Part shown: one piece after another, positions 43,349 to 51,928 of the stretch | Position numbering within the stretch: position 1 is the stretch's first letter | Layout of the letters: each line of letters opens with the position of its first letter | Origin: Faecalicatena fissicatena | GTDB lineage: Bacteria; Bacillota; Clostridia; Lachnospirales; Lachnospiraceae | Direction of reading: 5' to 3' | Assembly (NCBI GenBank): GCA_001028025.1 | Contig: LDAQ01000001.1 | Coordinates: 1-64,000 of the forward strand | Length of the DNA: 64,000 nucleotides | Notes under the pieces: generated by a model | The model's database searches: none | Told to the model about the DNA's origin: nothing | The model's input: only the letters and a program-made list of their open reading frames with translations | Position numbers and translations under genes: made by a program

Positions 43349-45088
43349 ATGAAAAAAAAAGGGATGTTGGCAAAGTTTGCAGCACTATTTACGACGATCA
43401 TTATCCTGGCAGTTGTCATGAATTATTTTTGTGCCACACTGCTCAGTAAAAATTATGTGCTGGAGGAGAAGCAGAATTATATTAAAAGCATACTGGATCT
43501 GGCGGCCCACACCATGGAGGAAGCGGGAGAAGATACTCTGCTGTGGGCAGAATACTGCGAGGAAAATGCCAAAGAACTGGATATACGTTATGACGAGGAT
43601 AACTCCGGCGATTCGGGGTATCAGACAGAAAACTCCCTTGCACAAAATTTTTCAAAGATGAGTGCTGTGCAGCAAAAGCAGCAGATGGAGCGGATAACCG
43701 AAAAATGGATCCAATACTATGATTACGTGCTGGATAATTATGGTTTAAAATATATGTATTTTGTCCGTGTCAGCTCAGAAAATGATATCGTGTACATTGC
43801 AGACGGCAAGCCCCGGGACGGGGAACGTGACGGAATTATGTACCGATATTCCGGGGATGTGGATCACTATGACGAACCGCTTTCCAAGTCAAACCCAGTG
43901 ATATGGAAACTCTGGAACAGCGGGGATAAGGCGGATATCGAGTGCGAGCTGAGCAATACGGAATACGGACGTACATACCGCCTCTGGTGCCCGGTCGTGA
44001 TCAATGGTGAAGTTGCAGGACTTCTGGGAGCCAATATTGATGTATCCCAGGTCGATGCTGAGATCAGGGAGTCCACGCTCCCGACGGCGCTCTGGTCCTG
44101 TCTGTTTTTTGCGGCGCTGCTCACGGTAATCCTGGTCTTTTTGAGAAAGACGATTGTATTAAAAATTGTCAATCTGGATCAGGATGTCATGCAATATAGC
44201 AGGACAAAGAATCCCGAGGTCGCCGCGAAGATAGCGCAGACCAGATACGCGCAGGATGAGATCGGCAGCCTGGCCGTCAATTTTTCGGATATGATTCTGT
44301 CTCTGGAAAATTATATGACAGAGCTGAATGCCGTTACAGCAGAAAAACAGCGGATCGGGGCGGAACTGGATGTGGCAAAGAATATACAGGCATCCATGCT
44401 GCCGTGCATCTTTCCTGCCTTTCCGGGGCGGGAAGAGTTTGACATTTATGCGACCATGGAACCGGCCAAAGAGGTGGGCGGCGATTTCTATGATTTCTTC
44501 CTGGTAGATGAAGACCACCTTGCCATGGTGATCGCTGATGTATCAGGGAAGGGAGTGCCCGCAGCTCTGTTTATGGTCATTGCGAAAACCCTGCTGAAGA
44601 ACTGCACACAGACCGGTCTCTCTCCGCATGAGGTTCTGGAGAAGGTGAATGAGCAGCTCTGTGAAAACAATGATGCGGAGATGTTTGTGACGGTCTGGCT
44701 TGGAATTCTGGAGATTTCTACCGGAAAACTTACCTGTGCAAACGCCGGCCATGAGTATCCGGTATTAAGAAGGGGCGGCGCGGATTTTGAACTGATAAAA
44801 GACCGGCACGGATTTGTACTGGCGGGCATGGAAGGCTCAAGATATAAGGAATATGAAATTATCCTTGAAAAGGGCGATCAGTTATATGTATACACGGACG
44901 GCGTGCCGGAGGCGACAAATGCTGATGATGAGCTGTACGGAGCAGACCGCATGGTGGAGGCACTGAACCGGGATGCCGGCAGCACCCCGGGCGAAACGCT
45001 CACGCGTGTAAAACAGGACATCGATCAATTTGTAGGCGAAGCTCCCCAGTTCGATGATATCACGATGCTTGCTATTGAGATTCGGTAA
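43349..45088 (+). CDS. PP2C (SpoIIE/RsbU-type) phosphatase with extracytoplasmic sensor and HAMP
   Basis: 579 residues. Two membrane helices (about 8-30 and 250-275) bracket a large outside sensor domain, followed by a HAMP-like linker. The phosphatase domain from about 350 has AKEVGGDFYDFF, VIADVSGKGVPAALFM and the final FDDITMLAIE metal site. It should dephosphorylate the STAS protein at 38074 in response to an outside signal. Start chosen at ATG 43349 behind AAAGGGG. Confidence 0.92.
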   Translation: MKKKGMLAKFAALFTTIIILAVVMNYFCATLLSKNYVLEEKQNYIKSILDLAAHTMEEAGEDTLLWAEYCEENAKELDIRYDEDNSGDSGYQTENSLAQNFSKMSAVQQKQQMERITEKWIQYYDYVLDNYGLKYMYFVRVSSENDIVYIADGKPRDGERDGIMYRYSGDVDHYDEPLSKSNPVIWKLWNSGDKADIECELSNTEYGRTYRLWCPVVINGEVAGLLGANIDVSQVDAEIRESTLPTALWSCLFFAALLTVILVFLRKTIVLKIVNLDQDVMQYSRTKNPEVAAKIAQTRYAQDEIGSLAVNFSDMILSLENYMTELNAVTAEKQRIGAELDVAKNIQASMLPCIFPAFPGREEFDIYATMEPAKEVGGDFYDFFLVDEDHLAMVIADVSGKGVPAALFMVIAKTLLKNCTQTGLSPHEVLEKVNEQLCENNDAEMFVTVWLGILEISTGKLTCANAGHEYPVLRRGGADFELIKDRHGFVLAGMEGSRYKEYEIILEKGDQLYVYTDGVPEATNADDELYGADRMVEALNRDAGSTPGETLTRVKQDIDQFVGEAPQFDDITMLAIEIR

Positions 45089-45105
45089 AGGGAAACTGAA
45101 GTATA

Positions 45106-45179
45106 GTATACCCAAAGGGCAGACTGCAGCTCATGCCCTTGTCCTTGCGGCCGGGTCTGCAACAAAGCTGCAGAATAAT
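45106..45179 (+). repeat. Dispersed hairpin repeat, copy 2 (diverged)
   Basis: GTATACCCAAAGGGCA at one end, GCTGCAGAATAATGTATA at the other, 74 bp. The internal hairpin is degenerate. Directly followed by copy 3, sharing the GTATAC junction. Confidence 0.7.
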
Positions 45180-45250
45180 GTATACCCAAAGGGCACCCCG
45201 TAACTCATGCCCTGCGGGCGGGTCTGCGGCTAAGCCGCAGAATAATGTAT
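45180..45250 (+). repeat. Dispersed hairpin repeat, copy 3
   Basis: GTATACCCAAAGGGCA to GCAGAATAATGTAT with the intact CTGCGGC-TA-AGCCGCAG hairpin. Nearly identical to the copy at 3600, 41 kb away. Confidence 0.75.
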
Positions 45251-45304
45251 GATATATCTAAATTTCGTGCTATAATATTGCCATATTAAAGGAGGTAGAT
45301 TATT

Positions 45305-45682
45305 ATGCCTGTAAATTTCCGTCCTTGCTGTAATAAGATAATTAAATCACAAAGACATCAAAAGGCACTGGAATATGCTTTGGAGCAGATTCGTGTATCG
45401 TCAATAGCACCATATGTTAATGCAGTGTATCTATATGGGAGCTGTGCGAGAGGCCGGGAAACCTGGAACAGCGATGTGGATTTGCTGCTTGAGTTGGATG
45501 AAGAAAAGTATAATCAATCAGAACTTAAAATAGAACTGCGTATATTGAAGGCTGAAGTGATGACAGATGATGTAAAAGATCCGGAAACAGACCTTAAAAT
45601 TGTGGTAGGAAAAGAATGGAAAGTCAACACTATGCCTTTTTATGAAAATATCAGGAAGGAAGGGATTTTAATATGGCCTTAG
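45305..45682 (+). CDS. MntA-type nucleotidyltransferase (type VII antitoxin-like)
   Basis: 125 residues. The minimal nucleotidyltransferase motif GSCARGRETWNSDVDLLLEL holds the catalytic Gly-Ser and Asp-x-Asp. In MntA/HepT systems this protein AMPylates and silences the HEPN ribonuclease HepT. The HepT gene overlaps by 10 bp as usual, but is destroyed here. GGAGG precedes the ATG. Confidence 0.85.
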   Translation: MPVNFRPCCNKIIKSQRHQKALEYALEQIRVSSIAPYVNAVYLYGSCARGRETWNSDVDLLLELDEEKYNQSELKIELRILKAEVMTDDVKDPETDLKIVVGKEWKVNTMPFYENIRKEGILIWP

Positions 45683-45874
45683 AAAATTATTTTGATTTTG
45701 CTGAAAATGATTATAAATATTTTATTGAGTCATATGAAAATGGGACTATAGCCAACATGATGGGGTAATCGCACAAGGGATCTGCGAAAAATATATGAAA
45801 CATCGCATTGTGCCGCAGCTGTAAAAAAATGCCGTGATGAGATCCTGCAAATACAGAAAGGATTTGAAGGATAA
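45673..45874 (+). pseudogene. Remnant of a HepT-like HEPN toxin gene
   Basis: The frame starts MALENYFDFAENDYKYFIES and stops after 31 residues. Shifting frame at the G run (45763-45765) continues VIAQGICEKYMKHRI and then stops. A third frame gives the C-terminal end AAVKKCRDEILQIQKGFEG up to a stop at 45874. About 60 middle residues, including the R-x4-H ribonuclease site, are missing. So there is an internal deletion plus frameshifts, and the toxin is dead. Confidence 0.8.
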
Positions 45875-45985
45875 AGAGCTAAAGCGAAAATCCAACCCCA
45901 TAGGCAGCTCCCGTACAGACGCCGAACCGCGCCCCCTTCTCCCCAAACACCTGGCAGGCGGCCTCCCCCAAAAAAACACACAATG

Positions 45986-46024
45986 AGCCACTATTAGGTC
46001 ACACATGGAAGTTGTGGCTTTTTT
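45986..46024 (+). terminator. Terminator before the glycyl-radical operon
   Basis: AGCCAC, 22-nt loop, GTGGCT and then TTTTTT. The stretch 45875-45985 is C-rich without a gene. Confidence 0.55.
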
Positions 46025-46075
46025 GTATTCTGATAAAATTGGTCACAACAATAGATCATGAATGGAGGAAGCAAA

Positions 46076-48340
46076 ATGACAAAATCAAAGTTCAAGAAGA
46101 GTGATAGAATTCAAAAATTATGGGAGAGAAGTACCGGTTTATCAAAGAGTGGAAAGAGAAATGTATATGTAGATAATGCAGAATTTCTTGTTTACCACTG
46201 GTCCGGCCACAGCGCTGGATTTTCGCCGGCCACAGGGGAACTGGCCCTTTCGGATGACGAGAGAATCAACCTGGGCGACCACAACTGCCGCGTAGATGTG
46301 GGAACCAGCTTTCCGTATCTGGACGAGATGCCATCCAGAGTAAAGGGCTTTGAGTATTCAGCCACAAATTGGGCCCGTGACTATGCATTCTTCCTGGATC
46401 ACAGTCCTGCTGAAGTCTATCCGAATGAGACGATTGTGGGAGAATTCCACTGGCAGCTGGACGAAGCAAGGAATTTTGTGTATCCGGATGAAGTAGTTGA
46501 GCTGGGTTTTGACCTGCGCCAGATGGGGGCAGGGGGAACCAGCCTTGCGCATACCTGCCCGGATCTGAGCATTGGTCTGGGGAAGGGCTGGGTTGGCTTA
46601 CTAAAGGATGTGACGGAGAGTAAAGAAAAATGGCAGCGGTATGGAAATAAAAAGAGATCTGCCTATCTGGAAGCCCAGGAACAGGTCGTAAAGGCAATTA
46701 TACGCTACACTATGCGGCATTCTGACAGGGCAATGGAACTTGCCAAAGCGGAGAACGACCCGGAGCAGAAGGCGCGCTACCAGAAAATCGCAGCCAATAT
46801 GGAACAGCTGGCAAAAGGAGCCCCTGAAAGCTTTGAGCAGGCCGTGCAGTGGATTCAGTTATTCCAGGTAGTAGAGAGAATTAACGGACATGGAAACGGA
46901 TATGGAAGACTTGACCAGCTTCTGATAGATTTCTATAAAAAGGATCTGGGGAATGGTATTATAACAAGAGAACTGGCCAGGGATATCCTGGCGGAACTGT
47001 ATCTCAAATATGGAGGGAATTACTTCTCATTCGGCGGAAGAGACAGGGACGGCAGAGATGCCACTAACGAAATCAGCTGGATCGGTCTTGAGGCCTATGA
47101 TATGATAGGCGGCTATAATCATCTGGGCGTGATGTGGCATGAAGATATGGATCAGGAGTATTACAGCTATGCATGTGATGTGGTGACACGTCATGGCTGC
47201 GGTGTCCCTACACTGGTGAACTATGATGTCATGCGTGATTCCGAACTGTACAGCGGCTACAGTGAGGAGGACGCATGGAACGTGTCCTACAGCGGCTGTC
47301 AGTGGTACTGTGCGGCAGGGGCTGAGTACAGCGACCACGATCTGAATTCCTTTGTTCTGCCCGCGCCGATGCAGAGGGCCATGAAGATGGCAGAAGAGCA
47401 GAATACAGAAACTTTTGAGGAATTCTGGGATCTGTACACCCGGGAAGTGGAGCGCACAGCGGAGGCATTTACAGAGTTCAAAAACAGGGTCTATAAATGG
47501 CAGGATCGGGTATGGCCGGAAATGGTTACGACTCTCTGCATGAAAGATACCATTCAGAAAGGGCTGGATGTCACGGCAATCGGAGGACCCCACAATGCAT
47601 TTACATCGGTCAACGTTCTTGGAGTTCCGAATGTAGTAGATTCTTTATATGCCATGAAGAAGATCATATTTGAGGAAAAGAAATATACCATGGCGCAGCT
47701 CAATGATGCCATCCAGAATAACTGGAAAGACCATGAAGTGATGCGCCAGATCATGCTGAATCAGGAAAAATTCGGAAATGACCAGGACGGTGTAGATGAA
47801 ATGTATGTAAGGGTAGCGGAAAATATACACGATACACTGGAAGGACAGCGCAACCTGAAGGGTTTCCATTTCCGGGCATCCTTATTTCAGTATATGGGTC
47901 ATACCTACGCAGGTCCCATACTGGGCGCAACGCCGGACGGCAGATTCGCAGAGGAACCGATTGCACACGGCTGCAATCCGATGCATGGCAGAAATCACGA
48001 AGGAATCACTGCCACGGCGAAATCGCTGCTGAAAGTACCTTTCAGGGAATACCAGGGTGGCTCCCTTCAGATCGAGCTGCAGCCGAAGTTCTTTGATGGG
48101 AAAGAGAATAAAGGGGCATATATCGAAAACTTCTCGAAAGCATATATGAAGAAGGGCGGGATCCAGATCAACTTTAATGTGATCGATCTGGAAAAATTAA
48201 AGAAGGCAGTGGATGATATTGAAAATCCGGAATATGCTGATATCGTCGTAAAAGTTACCGGATACAGCGCTCATTTTGTAGTCATGGATCATGAGTTCAG
48301 AAAAGAATTTGTAAACAGAGTAAATTATACAAGTGTCTAG
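46076..48340 (+). CDS. Glycyl-radical enzyme of unknown specificity
   Basis: 754 residues. The radical glycine is Gly729 in VVKVTGYSAHFVV near the C-terminus. The active-site cysteine is probably Cys408 in YSGCQWYCAAGAEYS. Dehydratases, C-N/C-S lyases and arylacetate decarboxylases of the family usually have Glu two residues after this Cys; here it is Trp. The substrate therefore cannot be assigned. The activating enzyme follows after 12 bp. GGAGG precedes the ATG at 46076. Confidence 0.9.
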   Translation: MTKSKFKKSDRIQKLWERSTGLSKSGKRNVYVDNAEFLVYHWSGHSAGFSPATGELALSDDERINLGDHNCRVDVGTSFPYLDEMPSRVKGFEYSATNWARDYAFFLDHSPAEVYPNETIVGEFHWQLDEARNFVYPDEVVELGFDLRQMGAGGTSLAHTCPDLSIGLGKGWVGLLKDVTESKEKWQRYGNKKRSAYLEAQEQVVKAIIRYTMRHSDRAMELAKAENDPEQKARYQKIAANMEQLAKGAPESFEQAVQWIQLFQVVERINGHGNGYGRLDQLLIDFYKKDLGNGIITRELARDILAELYLKYGGNYFSFGGRDRDGRDATNEISWIGLEAYDMIGGYNHLGVMWHEDMDQEYYSYACDVVTRHGCGVPTLVNYDVMRDSELYSGYSEEDAWNVSYSGCQWYCAAGAEYSDHDLNSFVLPAPMQRAMKMAEEQNTETFEEFWDLYTREVERTAEAFTEFKNRVYKWQDRVWPEMVTTLCMKDTIQKGLDVTAIGGPHNAFTSVNVLGVPNVVDSLYAMKKIIFEEKKYTMAQLNDAIQNNWKDHEVMRQIMLNQEKFGNDQDGVDEMYVRVAENIHDTLEGQRNLKGFHFRASLFQYMGHTYAGPILGATPDGRFAEEPIAHGCNPMHGRNHEGITATAKSLLKVPFREYQGGSLQIELQPKFFDGKENKGAYIENFSKAYMKKGGIQINFNVIDLEKLKKAVDDIENPEYADIVVKVTGYSAHFVVMDHEFRKEFVNRVNYTSV

Positions 48341-48352
48341 CGGGGATGAAAT

Positions 48353-49300
48353 ATGGAAAAGGGTTTGGTTTTTGACATTCACAGAGGAACGACACACGAT
48401 GGACCAGGTATGCGTACCACTGTATTTTTAAAGGGATGCCCCCTGCACTGCAGATGGTGCCAGAACCCTGAAAGTATGAATCCTGACAGAGAACTGGAGT
48501 GGGATGCAAAGAAATGTATTGGCTGCATGAGCTGTATCACACATTGCCAGGCCAAAGCACTCTCACCGGGGGAAGACGGGATCCGCATAAACAGAAAAAT
48601 CTGCAGAGATTGTTTCACATGTGCTGATCAGTGCCCCTCAAAAGCGATGAGTGTGGTGGGCAGATACTGGGACACATCCGATCTTGTAAAGGAAGCATGT
48701 AAAGACAGTATGTTTTTTGATGACTTTTCGGGAGGAGTGACGGTATCCGGTGGGGAACCAGTACTACAGCACAAGTTTCTGTACGAATTTTTGGAGGCGC
48801 TGAAGATGCAGGGCGTGGATACCGCTTTGGATACGTCTGGTTTTGGGAAAAGAGAGAGATATGAAAAAATATATCCCTATGTGGATACATTTCTTTATGA
48901 TATCAAATTTATGGATGAGAAATTACATCAGGAGTATACCGGGGTGAGCAATAAAATAATACTGGACAATCTGAGATTCGTAGCTGATAAAATCAGAAAA
49001 CAGAAAGATACCAGGTTATGGATCAGGACTCCTTTGATACCGGGCGCAACGGCGGTAAAAGAAAATATTGAGGAGATCGGTTGGTTTATTCAAAAAGAAC
49101 TGGCTGATGTGATTGAGCGGTGGGAATTATGCGCTTTCAATAACGTGTGTAAAGAGAAATATGTAAAGATCGGACAGGACTGGGAGTATGGGCACTGCCG
49201 GCTAATGGAGGAGAAGGAAGTGCGTGAGCTGGCAGCGGCTGCGGAAACATATGCAAAGGGGAACGTTGTAGTGTCCGGGCTCATGGGGGACGCCTCTTGA
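48353..49300 (+). CDS. Glycyl-radical enzyme activase (radical SAM)
   Basis: 315 residues. The radical SAM cluster motif is CPLHCRWC, in the segment after GPGMRTTVFLKG. Two extra ferredoxin clusters follow: CIGCMSCITHC and CRDCFTCADQC. This arrangement is typical of activases for PFL-like enzymes other than pyruvate formate-lyase. It generates the glycyl radical on the enzyme encoded 12 bp upstream. Confidence 0.95.
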   Translation: MEKGLVFDIHRGTTHDGPGMRTTVFLKGCPLHCRWCQNPESMNPDRELEWDAKKCIGCMSCITHCQAKALSPGEDGIRINRKICRDCFTCADQCPSKAMSVVGRYWDTSDLVKEACKDSMFFDDFSGGVTVSGGEPVLQHKFLYEFLEALKMQGVDTALDTSGFGKRERYEKIYPYVDTFLYDIKFMDEKLHQEYTGVSNKIILDNLRFVADKIRKQKDTRLWIRTPLIPGATAVKENIEEIGWFIQKELADVIERWELCAFNNVCKEKYVKIGQDWEYGHCRLMEEKEVRELAAAAETYAKGNVVVSGLMGDAS

Positions 49301-49322
49301 ACCGGAGTTGGAGGAGACTGCA

Positions 49323-49562
49323 TCAGCAGTCTCCGATGGAAAAGAGAACGATGGTCATGTAGTCTTTGGGGTTTGGAAGCTCCAGTGTAAGGCGGAGACT
49401 GCGTTTTGCCTCGAGGTGTTTCTGGCGCAGTTCGCGTTGGAGAGTGTACTGATGGTTCAACAGTTCTTTGCGGCCATCAGGGGACAGGAGATGTACCGGG
49501 CCGGTGCTGTTATTGACGAGATTCAGAAATTGATTCATATTCACGATATTTAGCTTTATCAC
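49323..49562 (-). CDS. 79-residue small protein
   Basis: GTG start at 49562 with GGAGG seven bases upstream. The peptide contains MNQFLNLVNNSTGPVHLL and then LRLTLELPNPKDYMTIVL; no membrane helix, no cysteine cluster. An opposite-strand reading of the same bases lacks a ribosome binding site. It follows the AraC gene on the minus strand after 120 bp. I have an impression of similar small Lachnospiraceae proteins, but no function. Confidence 0.6.
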   Translation of the reverse strand: MIKLNIVNMNQFLNLVNNSTGPVHLLSPDGRKELLNHQYTLQRELRQKHLEAKRSLRLTLELPNPKDYMTIVLFSIGDC

Positions 49563-49682
49563 ACTATAACCTCCATTCACATAAGAACGGCCTCCATACC
49601 GGGGGTCATTTTTATTGTTTCTGTTGCCGGGGTATCTTTGTTAATGTCATTATAGTGCAATATTCTTTCGTAAAATATATTA

Positions 49683-50603
49683 TTACTGCCTAATTATATC
49701 ATTATCCTGCCATTTGCGGCGATATTGGAGCGGCGTAAATCCGGTGTATTCCCGGAATGTCTTTCCAAAATAGCTGCTGCTGCCCAGTCCGCATGCCTGC
49801 CCGATGTGTGTGATGGGAACCTGGCTGTCCGAGAGCATCTGGCAGGCTGTCCGGATACGGTAGCTTTTCAGATATTCTACGGGCGTTTCGTGGAGGCAGT
49901 CGTGAAAGATCCGGTAGCATTCCCGCGTGCTGACAAATGATGCTGAGGCAATATCGGAAACCGAGATCTTATCTGCATAATGTTCATGAATATATGCCAT
50001 CATCAGCTTTATCTTGTCATTGGCTTTGTCGTAATGCCCCTGTGTTTCCATAAGCGGCTCCGCAAGGGCGAACAGGCCATACCAGATTTCTGATAATACG
50101 GATTGAAGTTTTATTTCATAGGCAAAGTCTTCGTCGGATAACCGGAAAGAATCATGCAGAAGTTTCAGCAGATCGGCCTGTCCGGGGGTATCTGGAAATA
50201 AAGCGATGAGCTCTATCTGCGGTGCCAGGATCAGGGGAGCGATGTATTTCTGCTCAATCCGGCTGCCCTGCCTTCCGCTGATGAATGAGGTATCAAAAAT
50301 ATGCAGGATCTGAGTTGTGTTTTTTATACCCTCCTGAGGTCTCGTCATGTGCAGGACGTTGGAGTTAACCATTCCGCCCGTACCGGCAGGAAATACGAAA
50401 TGTCCCTTTGGCGTGTCATACTCCAGGACGCCGCTTTCCATATAGAACAGTTCCACTTCTTTGTGCCAGTGCCACGGGACAAATCCACCCATATAATGGT
50501 CCAGTTCATTGCAGGACGCGATATATGGAAAATCAGGGGAGAAGCCTGGCAGCATTTCTTCCTTACTTCCGCTGCGGTATGTCATACAGTGTACATTTTT
50601 CAT
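49683..50603 (-). CDS. AraC-family regulator with cupin sensor
   Basis: 306 residues. Cupin-like domain (about 25-110: HWHKEVELFYMESG) and two helix-turn-helix units at the C-terminus (ISVSDIASASFVSTRECYRI, then HIGQACGLGSSSYFGKTF). AAAGGAGG precedes the ATG at 50603; the upstream ATG at 50642 lacks a site. It converges on the glycyl-radical operon, which it may control. A LacI regulator lies 67 bp upstream on the same strand. Confidence 0.9.
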   Translation of the reverse strand: MKNVHCMTYRSGSKEEMLPGFSPDFPYIASCNELDHYMGGFVPWHWHKEVELFYMESGVLEYDTPKGHFVFPAGTGGMVNSNVLHMTRPQEGIKNTTQILHIFDTSFISGRQGSRIEQKYIAPLILAPQIELIALFPDTPGQADLLKLLHDSFRLSDEDFAYEIKLQSVLSEIWYGLFALAEPLMETQGHYDKANDKIKLMMAYIHEHYADKISVSDIASASFVSTRECYRIFHDCLHETPVEYLKSYRIRTACQMLSDSQVPITHIGQACGLGSSSYFGKTFREYTGFTPLQYRRKWQDNDIIRQ

Positions 50604-50670
50604 AAAGTGAACCTCCTTTAAAGATTCGTGATCAGGCTGCAAAGAGGGGCCATCTGAGGAGATTACAATG

Positions 50671-51678
50671 TTATACAGAATTTCGCTCTATCAGCTGAGT
50701 GGCAATTTCGATTTTTACCGGCCGGGTGCCCTTTTCATTCAGCAGGGTAATCAGCCGCCGGGCGGCCATTTCCCCCATATACTGTTTGGGGACATGCACA
50801 GTCGTGAGGGATGGTTCCACAATTCTGCTTAAAGGAATGTTGTCAAATCCCACGACTGCGATATCGCCGGGAACCGCGTATCCGTATTCTTTTAACGCTT
50901 TCATGGCGCCGACTGCGATCAGATCGTTATCTGCAAAATAACATGGCGCCAGCTCTTCTTTGTTTTCCAGAATTTCTTTCATATCCGCATAGGCGCCGTC
51001 GATGGAGGGGGTCAGCAAGTGTACGACGCTTTTGGAGGAGGACATTCCATAAGAACGGACAGCCTTGAAAAACCCGGAATTTCTCTCTGCAAAGTTGCCG
51101 ATCGGATAAGAAGAACGCAGATATCCGGGCTGTTTTTTAGTCTTTTGGATCAGGTGGCTGGCTGCCAGGTAAGCACCCTGCACATTATTGATCAGGACAT
51201 AATTGCAGTCCACTGTCTCAAAATAAGTGTCCAGTAAGACAAGGGGGATCGGCAGATTCTTAAAAATCTTCAGGTCTTCAGGTGTCATCTCAGTGCCAAG
51301 CAGTACAATTCCGATACAGTCAGAATACTGGATTTCTTCCAGCTGTTCATCCACATCATCTTCATCTCCATAGATATAACTTATTTTTACTTTATAGCCT
51401 TCCTCCTTACAGCCTTGGACGATGCCATCGGATAATTCAGAGAAGAAGGGGGTGTCAGCAACGACGGCACCGTGTTTTTTATAGAGCACAAAATAAATAT
51501 TGCCGCTTACATTTTGTTTGCCGGCAATCCGTGAAAAATCGTAGCCATACTGCTGGGCGGCATCCAGCACCATTTTCCTGGTCTGGGTGCTGACACCAGG
51601 TTTGTTGTTCAAAGCCATGGAGACGGCTGCCGCCGACAAATTCAATTTTTTTGAAAGTTCTTTTGCCGTAATGGTCAT
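50671..51678 (-). CDS. LacI-family regulator
   Basis: 335 residues. DNA-binding head KELSKKLNLSAAAVSMALNN plus hinge, then a sugar-binding domain (GIVLLGTEMTPEDL, AVVGFDNIPLSRIVEPSLTT). AAAGGATATTG precedes the ATG. Divergent from the isomerase / transketolase / kinase operon and probably its repressor. The 250-bp gap between them is very AT-rich with several TTAA-type half-sites, but no clear operator. Confidence 0.92.
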   Translation of the reverse strand: MTITAKELSKKLNLSAAAVSMALNNKPGVSTQTRKMVLDAAQQYGYDFSRIAGKQNVSGNIYFVLYKKHGAVVADTPFFSELSDGIVQGCKEEGYKVKISYIYGDEDDVDEQLEEIQYSDCIGIVLLGTEMTPEDLKIFKNLPIPLVLLDTYFETVDCNYVLINNVQGAYLAASHLIQKTKKQPGYLRSSYPIGNFAERNSGFFKAVRSYGMSSSKSVVHLLTPSIDGAYADMKEILENKEELAPCYFADNDLIAVGAMKALKEYGYAVPGDIAVVGFDNIPLSRIVEPSLTTVHVPKQYMGEMAARRLITLLNEKGTRPVKIEIATQLIERNSV

Positions 51679-51928
51679 ATCAATATCCTTTCTGATAAAT
51701 ATACCCCTCTGCCTGTACGCTTGAAGTATGTCCGCAGTAAACCGCGTAATGTATGTTTTTATTATGTACTGTCTTCTGAATTATTTCAATAATTAAGTTA
51801 TAAATTAAGTGAATAAAACTTAATAAACGAATGAAATTAAGCTGGATCAATAATATACTTCAATTATCAAAAGCAGATGAAGCTGATAAAAAGAATAGCA
51901 TTCACATTGAAATCGAGGAGGAATGGAT

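Noticed and set aside
46076..48340. Choline trimethylamine-lyase or pyruvate formate-lyase
   Set aside because: The active-site region GCQWY lacks the GCVE-type motif of CutC and the Cys-Cys pair of PFL, and no microcompartment genes are near.
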